Part shown: positions 13,425 to 19,729 of the stretch, piece by piece
Position numbering within the stretch: the first letter of the stretch is position 1
Layout: the number at the start of each line of letters is the position of its first letter
Notes under the pieces: model-generated
Seen by the model: only the letters and a program-made list of their open reading frames with translations
The model's database searches: none
What the model was told of the DNA's origin: nothing
Made by a program: the position numbers and the translations under genes
Origin: JAVKSM01 sp039583705
GTDB lineage: Bacteria > Actinomycetota > Actinomycetes > Mycobacteriales > Pseudonocardiaceae
Reading direction: 5' to 3'
Assembly: GCA_039583705.1 (NCBI GenBank)
Contig: JAVKSM010000052.1
Span: 1 to 19,729 of the forward strand
Length of the DNA: 19,729 nt

Positions 13425-14477
13425 GTGAGCCTGCCGCCTGCAAGCCTGCGCCGGCCGCTGCCCGCCACCCCGCCGCCGGTGATGCGGGCGCTGGCGGTGG
13501 TCATGTTGATCGCCCAGGCCGCCGTCGCGGTGACCGGCTCGGTGGTGCGGGTCACCGGCTCCGGCCTGGGCTGCCCGACATGGCCGCAGTGCTTCCCCGG
13601 CAGCCTGGTGCCCGACCCGCACGCCGAGGTCGCGACGCTGCACCAGTGGGTGGAGTTCGGCAACCGGCTCTTCGTCAACGGGATCGGAGTCGTCGCCTTC
13701 GTGTGCCTGGTCGCCGCGCTGCTCACCCGGCCGCGCCGCCGACGGCTCACCGTCCTCGCCGCCGCGATGCCGGTGGGGGTCGTGGTGCAGGCCGTGATCG
13801 GCGGGATCACGGTGCTGGCCGCGCTGGCCTGGTGGACGGTGGCGCTCCACTTCCTGGCGTCGATGGTGCTGGTGTGGCTGGCGGTGCTGCTGGTGCGAGC
13901 CAGCGGTGAGTCGGACGGTCCCCGGGTACCGGTCGTGCCGCGCGCCCTGCGGGGTCTCGTCGTCGCGGCGACCGCCGTGCTGGCGGCACTGCTCGGCGCC
14001 GGCACCCTCGTCACCGCCGCCGGCCCGCACGCCGGTGACGCCCGGACCCCGCGGCTGGACCTCAGCGTGGCCGCCCTCGCCCAACTCCACGCCGACCTGC
14101 TCTTCGGATACCTCGGCCTGCTCGTCGGGCTCGGATTCGCGCTGCGGGCCGTGGCCGCCCCGGCCGGGCTGCACCGGCGCTACCGGATCCTGCTGGCCGT
14201 CGTGCTGGCCCAGGCCGTGCTGGGAGGCGTGCAGTACGCCACCGGCGTGCCCGAGGTTCTGGTGTCACTGCACGTGCTCGGCGCCTGCCTGGTCACCGTG
14301 GCCACGGCGGCGGTGTGGACGGCCACCACCGAAGCGCCGGTCTCCGCCGCCCCGCCCGGTACCGCCCTGAGCCCGCACGGTGCCGGTCAGAACGATGCCG
14401 GTCAGAACGGCCAGCCGAAAGCAGGGAGCCCGACTGCCGCGTCGACCGCGATCGCCACGAACAACGCCGTCAGGTAG
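13425..14477 (+). CDS. ctaA: Heme A synthase (COX15/CtaA family)
   Basis: 350 residues from GTG at 13425. This membrane enzyme oxidises the C8 methyl of heme O to make heme A for aa3-type cytochrome c oxidase. About eight membrane helices form two related four-helix halves. The four heme-ligand histidines are present: His73 in LHQWVEFGNRL, His142 in ALHFLAS, His222 in QLHADLLFGYLG and His283 in SLHVLGA. The external loop holds the cysteine pair Cys50 and Cys56 (GLGCPTWPQC), as in Bacillus-type CtaA. The final ~48 residues after the last helix are a polar, low-complexity tail containing AGQNDAGQNG. From residue 326 the tail is encoded antisense to the 3' end of ctaB, a 76-bp convergent overlap. 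Confidence 0.92.
   Translation: MSLPPASLRRPLPATPPPVMRALAVVMLIAQAAVAVTGSVVRVTGSGLGCPTWPQCFPGSLVPDPHAEVATLHQWVEFGNRLFVNGIGVVAFVCLVAALLTRPRRRRLTVLAAAMPVGVVVQAVIGGITVLAALAWWTVALHFLASMVLVWLAVLLVRASGESDGPRVPVVPRALRGLVVAATAVLAALLGAGTLVTAAGPHAGDARTPRLDLSVAALAQLHADLLFGYLGLLVGLGFALRAVAAPAGLHRRYRILLAVVLAQAVLGGVQYATGVPEVLVSLHVLGACLVTVATAAVWTATTEAPVSAAPPGTALSPHGAGQNDAGQNGQPKAGSPTAASTAIATNNAVR
14381..14410. repeat. 15-bp tandem duplication at the ctaA/ctaB overlap
   Basis: TGCCGGTCAGAACGA (14381-14395) is followed by TGCCGGTCAGAACGG (14396-14410), identical in 14 of 15 bases. In ctaA it encodes the doubled AGQND/AGQNG of the polar tail. On the other strand the second copy contains the ctaB stop codon (TGA, complement of 14402-14404). 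Confidence 0.85.
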
Positions 14478-15340
14478 CTGTTGGACAGGTGGAACAGGCG
14501 CATGGGACGGGTTGGACGGCCTGCCCGCACAGTGGCGTGCAGCCGGTGGGCCATGGTGAGGAACCATCCCCCGCCCAGCACTGCGGCCGCCGCGTAGATC
14601 CAGGACGTCGCCGGAACCAGCAGCAGTGACCAGCCGACCATCGCCCAGGAGTAGACGACGATCTGCCGGGACACCTGCCGCGGGCTGGCCACCACCGGCA
14701 GCATCGGAACGCCGGCGGCGGCGTAGTCGTCGCGGAACCGCATCGCCAGCGCCCAGAAGTGCGGCGGGGTCCAGAAGAAGACCACCCCGAACATGACCAG
14801 GGCGGGCCACCCCACGGTCCCGGTGACCGCTGCCCAGCCGATGACCACGGGCATGCAACCGGCCGCGCCCCCCCAGACGATGTTCTGGGCGGTCCGCCGC
14901 TTGAGTAGCAGCGTGTAGACCAGCACGTAGAACAGGATCGCGGCCACCGCCAGTCCGGCCGCGAGCCAGTTCGTGGTGAACCCGAGGACCACGAAAGCCG
15001 CCGCGCCCAGCGCCAGCCCGAAGACCAGCGCGTGCCTGGCCGGGATTTCCCGGCGGACCAGCGGCCGGGCGCGGGTGCGCTTCATGAGGGCGTCGATGTC
15101 GGCGTCGGCGACGCAGTTCAGGGTGTTGGCGCTGCCGGCCGCCATCGCGCCACCCAGCAGCGTGGCGAGCACCAGCGACGGCGAGGGCACGTGCCGCTGC
15201 GCGAGCACCATCGCCGGCACGGTCGTCACCAGCAGCAGCTCGATGATGCGTGGCTTGGTGAGCGCCAGGTAGGCGCGTGCCGTCGACGCGAGTCGCCCCT
15301 GCCGGGTCGGGACCGTCGAGGTGTCGAGGGTCGTGCTCAC
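14402..15340 (-). CDS. ctaB: Protoheme IX farnesyltransferase (heme O synthase)
   Basis: 312 residues from a GTG at 15340 with GGGAG four bases upstream. The frame is open 54 codons further up without family-like sequence, so the shorter start is preferred. CtaB transfers a farnesyl group to heme B, making heme O, the substrate of CtaA. It is a UbiA-family membrane prenyltransferase: the first Asp-rich motif is NTLNCVADADIDALMKRTRARPL (72-94; the diphosphate/Mg site uses Asp79 and Asp83), and the second loop has YTLLLKRRTAQNIVWGGAAGCMP. ALTKPRIIELLLVTT marks the first helix. About nine membrane segments are visible and length is typical. It ends FGWPF inside the convergent ctaA gene, 76 bp before the ctaA stop. 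Confidence 0.94.
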   Translation of the reverse strand: MSTTLDTSTVPTRQGRLASTARAYLALTKPRIIELLLVTTVPAMVLAQRHVPSPSLVLATLLGGAMAAGSANTLNCVADADIDALMKRTRARPLVRREIPARHALVFGLALGAAAFVVLGFTTNWLAAGLAVAAILFYVLVYTLLLKRRTAQNIVWGGAAGCMPVVIGWAAVTGTVGWPALVMFGVVFFWTPPHFWALAMRFRDDYAAAGVPMLPVVASPRQVSRQIVVYSWAMVGWSLLLVPATSWIYAAAAVLGGGWFLTMAHRLHATVRAGRPTRPMRLFHLSNSYLTALFVAIAVDAAVGLPAFGWPF

Positions 15341-15624
15341 CAGGCTCCCAGCACGTCGCGCGTTGCGCACACCGGCGGGCACCTCACAAGTTCCAGGAGA
15401 CGGGAAGGGCGCGTGGCAGCGGACCCACAACGCATGGTAGCCGGCTGGTGTCGGCGTGGCGTGTGGTGGGTAGTCACCCGGCACGAGGCCCGTAACGATC
15501 ACTGCGCTGACCGCCCGGGACTAGACTGGCGTCATAACCACCCGCACGACGACCAGCGGCGGGCCCGCGACCGCCGCGGCAGCCCGGCCGGACGGCACCA
15601 CCGGAAGCAACAGGAGCCGACGCC
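15341..15624. promoter_or_regulatory. Divergent ctaB/tkt control region
   Basis: This 284-bp gap separates two divergent genes. On the plus strand TAGACT at 15522-15527 is a good -10 box for tkt; a start near 15534 would give a ~90-base leader ending in AGGAG at 15612-15616. Inside that leader GCGGCGG (15556-15562) and CCGCCGC (15571-15577) can pair around an 8-base loop, but such stems are common at this GC content. On the minus strand TACCAT (complement of 15434-15439) is a weaker -10 candidate for ctaB. No riboswitch is recognised. Confidence 0.45.
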
Positions 15625-17763
15625 GTGTCCGTGATCGACCATCAGACCGCTGCGAAGACCCGAGCGGAGACCAGTGACGAACTGCGCCGGCTGACCATCG
15701 CGTCGCATCCGCAGGACTGGACCGAGCTGGACTCGCGGGCGGTCGACAACGTCCGGGTGCTGGCCGCCGACGCCGTCCAGCGGGCCGGCAGCGGTCATCC
15801 CGGTACCGCGATGAGCCTCGCGCCGCTGGCCTACACGCTGTTCCAGCGCGTGTTGCGCCACGACCCGAGCGACCCGGACTGGCCAGGACGTGACCGGTTC
15901 GTGCTCTCGGTCGGCCACTCCAGCCTGACGCTGTACCTGCAACTGTTCCTGTCCGGCTACGGCATGGAGCTCGACGACCTCAAGCGGTTGCGGACCTGGG
16001 GCTCGCAGACCCCGGGTCACCCCGAGCACGGACACACTCCCGGGGTGGAGATCACAACCGGGCCGCTCGGCCAGGGCATCTCCTCCGCGGTGGGGATGGC
16101 GATGGCCGCGCGCCGGGAGCGCGGCCTGTTCGACCCCGACGCGCCCCCCGGCGAGAGCCCGTTCGACCACCACGTCTACGTCTTCTGCTCCGACGGCGAC
16201 ATGGAGGAGGGCGTGAGCGGGGAGGCATCCTCGCTCGCCGGGCGTCAGCAACTGGGCAACCTCGTCGTCGTCTACGACGACAACCACATCTCCATCGAGG
16301 ACGACACGGCGATCGCGCTCAGCGAGGACGTGGCGGCCCGCTACCAGGCCTACGGCTGGCACGTGCAGAAGGTCGAGGGCGGCGAGAACGCCGCCGGCAT
16401 CCTGGACGCGCTGCGGGCGGCCAGGGCCGAGACGCACCGGCCCTCGTTCATCGCGCTCCGCACGGTCATCGCCTACCCGGCTCCCACCAAGATGAACACC
16501 GGAAAGGCGCACGGGTCCGCGCTGGGTGCCGAGGAGGTCGCCGCGGTCCACCGGATCCTCGGTTTCGACCCGGACGAGGCCTTCCCCGTCGACGACAAGG
16601 CGCTCGCCCACGCCCGGCAGGTCGCCGAGCGGGGCAAGGAGGCACACCAGCAGTGGACGCGGGACTTCGACCGCTGGGCCGGAGCCAACCCGCGGCGCCA
16701 CGCCCTGTGGCAGCGACTGAGCCGACGTGAGCTGCCGACCGGGTGGTCCGACGGGATTCCGACATTCGACCCTGACGACAAGCAGATGGCGACCCGCAAG
16801 GCCTTCGCCACGGTCCTCGCGTCGGTGGCCGACGCGCTGCCCGAACTGTGGGGCGGTTCGGCCGACCTCGCGGAGAGCAACAACACCTCGATCCCGGGCG
16901 CGGTCTCATTCGGACCGGACACGATCACGACCAAGGAGTGGGGCACCTCCCACCCCTACGGCCGGACCTTGCACTTCGGCGTGCGCGAGCATGCCATGGG
17001 AGCGATCCTCAACGGCATCGCGCTGCATGGCGGCACCCGGCCCTACGGCGGGACCTTCCTCATCTTCAGCGACTACATGCGCCCGGCGGTGCGGTTGGCG
17101 GCGCTGCAGCGGCTTCCGGTGATCTACGTGTGGACCCACGACTCGATCGGGCTGGGTGAGGACGGCCCCACCCACCAGCCGGTGGAACACCTCGCGGCAC
17201 TGCGGGCGATCCCCGGGCTCAGCGTCGTACGCCCTGCCGACGCCAACGAGACCGCCGCGGCATTCGCCGCCGTGCTGGAGGACACCAGCGGGCCGGCCGG
17301 TCTCGCCCTCACCCGCCAGAACGTGCCCATCCTGTCCGGCGTCGACCCCGCCGGGGTGGCCCGCGGCGGCTACGTGCTCGCCGACGGCGACAGCGCCCCG
17401 GTGCAAGTGATCCTCATCGCCACCGGCTCGGAGGTGCAGATCGCGCTGGCGGCGCGGCAGCAGTTGCAGGCCGACGGGGTCTCCACCCGGGTGGTGTCGA
17501 TGCCGTGCGTCGAGTGGTTCGACGCCCAGGACGAGGCCTACCGCCGCAGCGTGTTGCCTGCCGACGTGCGGGCCCGGGTGGCGGTCGAGGCTGCCGTCGC
17601 GATGACCTGGCACCGCTTCGTCGGCGACGCGGGCGAGGTCGTCTCGCTGGAGCACTTCGGGGCCAGCGCCGACTACCAGACCCTGTTCCGGGAGTACGGC
17701 TTCACCATGGAGGCAGTGGTCGACGCCGCTCGCCGCAGCCTCGCCCAGGTCACCGGGCGATGA
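15625..17763 (+). CDS. tkt: Transketolase
   Basis: 712 residues from GTG at 15625, with AGGAG eight bases upstream; a second GTG two codons later is possible. Transketolase moves two-carbon ketol units between sugar phosphates in the non-oxidative pentose phosphate pathway, using thiamine diphosphate. The early motif RAGSGHPGTAMSLAPLAY (53-70) and GPLGQGISSAVG (146-157) line the active site. The thiamine-diphosphate/Mg motif is GDMEEG (191-196) through YDDNHISIEDD (217-227, Asn220). The pyrimidine domain has FGVREHAMGAILNGIALHGG and YVWTHDSIGLGEDGPTHQPVEHL. Length is near the usual ~700 for actinobacteria. It is followed after 12 bp by tal and is probably co-transcribed with it. Confidence 0.97.
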   Translation: MSVIDHQTAAKTRAETSDELRRLTIASHPQDWTELDSRAVDNVRVLAADAVQRAGSGHPGTAMSLAPLAYTLFQRVLRHDPSDPDWPGRDRFVLSVGHSSLTLYLQLFLSGYGMELDDLKRLRTWGSQTPGHPEHGHTPGVEITTGPLGQGISSAVGMAMAARRERGLFDPDAPPGESPFDHHVYVFCSDGDMEEGVSGEASSLAGRQQLGNLVVVYDDNHISIEDDTAIALSEDVAARYQAYGWHVQKVEGGENAAGILDALRAARAETHRPSFIALRTVIAYPAPTKMNTGKAHGSALGAEEVAAVHRILGFDPDEAFPVDDKALAHARQVAERGKEAHQQWTRDFDRWAGANPRRHALWQRLSRRELPTGWSDGIPTFDPDDKQMATRKAFATVLASVADALPELWGGSADLAESNNTSIPGAVSFGPDTITTKEWGTSHPYGRTLHFGVREHAMGAILNGIALHGGTRPYGGTFLIFSDYMRPAVRLAALQRLPVIYVWTHDSIGLGEDGPTHQPVEHLAALRAIPGLSVVRPADANETAAAFAAVLEDTSGPAGLALTRQNVPILSGVDPAGVARGGYVLADGDSAPVQVILIATGSEVQIALAARQQLQADGVSTRVVSMPCVEWFDAQDEAYRRSVLPADVRARVAVEAAVAMTWHRFVGDAGEVVSLEHFGASADYQTLFREYGFTMEAVVDAARRSLAQVTGR

Positions 17764-17775
17764 GAGGAGCCCGCC

Positions 17776-18900
17776 ATGACGGGTAACGACCGCCTCGCGG
17801 CGCTGTCGGCGGCCGGTGTGTCGATCTGGCTGGACGATCTGTCCCGGCAGCGCCTGAGCTCAGGGAACCTCGCCGAGCTCGTCGCCGGCATGCACGTCGT
17901 GGGCGTGACGAGCAACCCGACGATCTTCGCAGCGGCAGTGGCGGACGCGGAGGACTATGCCGAGCAGGTCCGCGACCTGGCGCGACGCGGTACCGCGGTG
18001 CCCGAAGCCGTCCGGGAGATGACCACTGACGACGTGCGCTGTGGGTGCGACGTCTTGCGGAAGACCTGGATCGACACCGACGGCGTGGACGGTCACGTGT
18101 CGCTGGAGGTGGACCCGGGTCTCGCGCACGACTGCACCGCCACGGTCGCCCAGGCGCTTGACCTGTGGAAGACCGTCGACCGGCCCAATCTCATGATCAA
18201 GGTTCCGGCGACCGGGGAGGGCATCCCGGCGATCACACGGACCCTCGCGGAGGGCGTCAGCGTCAACGTGACGCTGATCTTCTCGGTGGAGCGCTACCGG
18301 GCGGTCATGGGCGCCTTCCTCGACGGCATGGAGCAGGCCAGGGCCAACGGGCAGGACCTGTCGGCCATGGCGTCGGTCGCCTCGTTCTTCGTCTCCCGGG
18401 TCGACACCGAGGTGGACAAGCGGCTGCAGGCGATCGGCAGCAACGAGGCACTGGCACTGTGCGGCAGGGCCGCTGTGGCGAACGCCCGCCTGGCCTGGGC
18501 TGCCTACCAGGAGGTCTTCGGCGGTGAACGCTGGCAGGCGCTGGCCGCCGCCGGAGCCCGTCCCCAGCGGCCGCTGTGGGCGTCCACCGGGGTGAAGAAC
18601 CCCGCCTACCCCGACACCCTCTATGTCACCGAGCTGGTGGCGTCCGGGGTGGTCAACACCATGCCCGAGAAGACGCTGCACGCCTTCGCCGACCACGGCG
18701 AGGTTCGCGGTGACGTGGTGTCCGGTACCGCCGCCGCTGCCCGGGAGGTCTTCGACGCGCTGATCGCGGCCGGCGTCGACGTCACCGACGTGTTCAAAGT
18801 CCTGGAGCGCGAGGGCGTGGAGAAGTTCGAAGCCTCCTGGGTCGAGCTGGGCGACACCGTGGCCCGGGAGCTCGCCCAGGCGCGCGGCGGCGAGGGCTGA
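17776..18900 (+). CDS. tal: Transaldolase (actinobacterial type)
   Basis: 374 residues from ATG at 17776 with GAGGAG six bases upstream, 12 bp after the tkt stop. Transaldolase moves a dihydroxyacetone unit between sedoheptulose 7-phosphate and glyceraldehyde 3-phosphate. The signature near the start is GVTSNPTIF (43-51), the aspartate helix is SIWLDDLSR (16-24), and the Schiff-base lysine is Lys142 in NLMIKVPATGEG. Later family landmarks are SVNVTLIFSVERY and ASVASFFVSRVDTEVDKRL, and WASTGVKNPAYPDTLYV. The length of about 370 is that of the long actinobacterial transaldolases paired with tkt. It sits between tkt and pgi in one transcription direction. Confidence 0.97.
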   Translation: MTGNDRLAALSAAGVSIWLDDLSRQRLSSGNLAELVAGMHVVGVTSNPTIFAAAVADAEDYAEQVRDLARRGTAVPEAVREMTTDDVRCGCDVLRKTWIDTDGVDGHVSLEVDPGLAHDCTATVAQALDLWKTVDRPNLMIKVPATGEGIPAITRTLAEGVSVNVTLIFSVERYRAVMGAFLDGMEQARANGQDLSAMASVASFFVSRVDTEVDKRLQAIGSNEALALCGRAAVANARLAWAAYQEVFGGERWQALAAAGARPQRPLWASTGVKNPAYPDTLYVTELVASGVVNTMPEKTLHAFADHGEVRGDVVSGTAAAAREVFDALIAAGVDVTDVFKVLEREGVEKFEASWVELGDTVARELAQARGGEG

Positions 18901-18915
18901 GCGGCTGACGCGCCC

Positions 18916-19005
18916 GGTGCAGAATGCCCCGGTGCAGAAGGGCACAGCGGAGAAGGGCACAGCGGAGAAGGGCACAGTGGAGAACGTCAGGGTGGAGATC
19001 GTCGA
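18916..19005 (+). repeat. 15-bp minisatellite at the start of pgi
   Basis: Six successive 15-bp units cover this stretch. The two at 18946-18960 and 18961-18975 are identical (AGCGGAGAAGGGCAC). 18931-18945 differs from them slightly, and 18916-18930, 18976-18990 and 18991-19005 are diverged copies. The period is five codons, so the pgi frame is kept and the peptide repeats EKGTA. Each unit has GTG or GCG at the same offset, and most have a GGAGA-like purine run, so the repeat duplicates possible start signals. Confidence 0.85.
18920..18931 (+). promoter_or_regulatory. Possible leaderless -10 box for pgi
   Basis: CAGAAT (18920-18925), preceded by TG, lies six bases before the GTG at 18932. 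The spacing equals that of the TAGGCT boxes before mptB and the ABC ATPase gene. The first base deviates from TAnnnT and the box lies inside a repeat, so support is weak. Confidence 0.3.
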
Positions 19006-19729
19006 CGAGGGGCTGGAGAAAGCCGCCGCTGCGGTCCTGGAGAAGCTGGTCACCGACCGCGTCGCGTCCCGGTTGACCGCCGGGGACCCGACCCTGTGGG
19101 GTCCCGAAGCCGAGCACGAGGCGTCGATCCGGCTGTCGTGGACGGGCCTGCACCGCAGCTCGCGCCCGCTGCTCGCCGACCTCGACGTGCTGCACGCCGA
19201 GCTGCGTGACGACGGCGTCGACCGGGTCGTGCTGGCCGGTATGGGCGGCTCGTCGCTGGCGCCGGAGGTGATCTGCGCGACCGCCGCAACGCCCCTGGTC
19301 GCGCTGGACACCACCGATCCCGGACAGATCTCCGACGCGCTGGCCGGCGACCTGTCACGCACGGTGCTGGTGGTGTCGTCGAAGTCGGGCACGACCGTGG
19401 AGACCGAGAGCCAGCGGCGCACCTTCGAACGGGCGTTCATCGAGGCCGGCCTCGACGCCGCCGCCCACATGGTCGTGGTGACCGACCCGGGCTCCCCGTT
19501 GGACGAGCTGGGCCACGAGGCCGGCTACCACAGGGTGTGGCTGGCCGACCCGAACGTCGGGGGCCGTTACTCCGCGCTCACCGCCTTCGGGCTGGTCCCG
19601 GCCGCGCTGGCGGGCGTCGACGTGCGGGCGCTGCTCGACGAAGCCGCTGCCACCGCCGACCTGGTGGCGGTCGACGACCAGCGCAACCCGGCATTGCGGC
19701 TGGCGGCCGCGCTCGGCGCGGCCGCCAGC
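18932..19729 (+). CDS. pgi: Glucose-6-phosphate isomerase, N-terminal part (cut by window end)
   Basis: The frame is open to the last base; about 266 residues are visible if it starts at the GTG at 18932. Pgi interconverts glucose 6-phosphate and fructose 6-phosphate. It opens with several EKGTA repeats, then the family sequence VEIVDEGLEKAAAAV, LWGPEAEHEASIRLSWTGLH, VVLAGMGGSSLAPEV (sugar-phosphate isomerase loop), VVSSKSGTTVETESQRR (phosphate-binding SIS motif) and VGGRYSALTAFGLVPAALAG (conserved GGRxS). These mark a SIS-domain Pgi of the long actinobacterial type (about 550 residues). Possible starts are GTG at 18917, 18932, 18977 or 18992. Conserved sequence begins only at the last, and 18977 has GAGAAGG five bases upstream, so the true start is uncertain. 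It follows tal in the same direction. Confidence 0.92.
   Translation, partial: MQKGTAEKGTAEKGTVENVRVEIVDEGLEKAAAAVLEKLVTDRVASRLTAGDPTLWGPEAEHEASIRLSWTGLHRSSRPLLADLDVLHAELRDDGVDRVVLAGMGGSSLAPEVICATAATPLVALDTTDPGQISDALAGDLSRTVLVVSSKSGTTVETESQRRTFERAFIEAGLDAAAHMVVVTDPGSPLDELGHEAGYHRVWLADPNVGGRYSALTAFGLVPAALAGVDVRALLDEAAATADLVAVDDQRNPALRLAAALGAAAS

Noticed and set aside
15556..15577. Hairpin in the tkt leader as a riboswitch or attenuator
   Set aside because: The 7-bp G/C stem fits background composition, and no terminator-type T-run, leader peptide or known riboswitch core such as a TPP element is visible.
17860..19470. 536-codon minus-strand open frame over tal and pgi
   Set aside because: Both genes on the plus strand are certain; the frame lacks any family signature, and its VPFSAVPF repeats are just the reverse of the 15-bp minisatellite.

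Overview
The window is very GC-rich chromosomal DNA from an actinobacterium. Many GTG starts, TAnnnT-type -10 boxes directly before start codons and the gene order all fit. The run sufR-sufB-sufD-sufC-sufS-sufU-sufT, divergent from mptB, an ABC exporter and ctaA, followed by ctaB, tkt, tal and pgi, is a conserved actinobacterial neighbourhood: M. tuberculosis has the same core around Rv1448c-Rv1466. The FAD-dependent lycopene cyclase at the suf end, and pgi after tal, suggest a Pseudonocardiaceae-like genus rather than a mycobacterium. That placement is inference.

Layout. (1) Positions 1 to about 2230 are an accessory-looking edge with visibly lower GC and degraded coding. It holds the decayed tail of an alpha/beta hydrolase, a membrane-anchored helix-turn-helix protein on the minus strand, a divergent small secreted SH3-like protein, and about 380 bp with only coding remnants. 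(2) 2231-3394 is a lycopene cyclase gene on the plus strand, tail-to-tail with the suf operon. (3) 3384-9914 is the complete SUF Fe-S assembly operon on the minus strand, in the order sufR, sufB, sufD, sufC, sufS, sufU, sufT. Most junctions are 4-nt ATGA/GTGA overlaps. The usual ferredoxin-like gene between sufD and sufC is missing and a 33-codon frame fills the gap. (4) 9915-10073 is the divergent control region, with a CAAC-N6-GTTG operator overlapping the sufR start and a 30-bp perfect palindrome upstream of mptB. (5) 10074-14477 on the plus strand carries mptB (lipomannan alpha-1,6-mannosyltransferase), an ABC-2 exporter pair, and ctaA (heme A synthase). ctaA overlaps the convergent ctaB (heme O synthase) by 76 bp. 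(6) 15522-19729 on the plus strand is the pentose phosphate/glycolysis run tkt, tal, pgi. pgi is cut by the window end and begins in a 15-bp minisatellite.

How the genes fit together. SufR is expected to sense Fe-S status and repress the whole suf operon from one operator. SufS, SufU and the SufB-SufC-SufD scaffold build clusters and SufT helps maturation. CtaB and CtaA act in sequence (heme B to O to A) to supply cytochrome c oxidase. Tkt, Tal and Pgi link glycolysis to the non-oxidative pentose phosphate pathway. Most of the window is ordinary core genome. The less-described material is the divergent HTH-membrane/SH3 pair, the palindrome, the ctaA/ctaB overlap and the repeat at the pgi start. 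I found no CRISPR array, intact insertion sequence, tRNA or rRNA.
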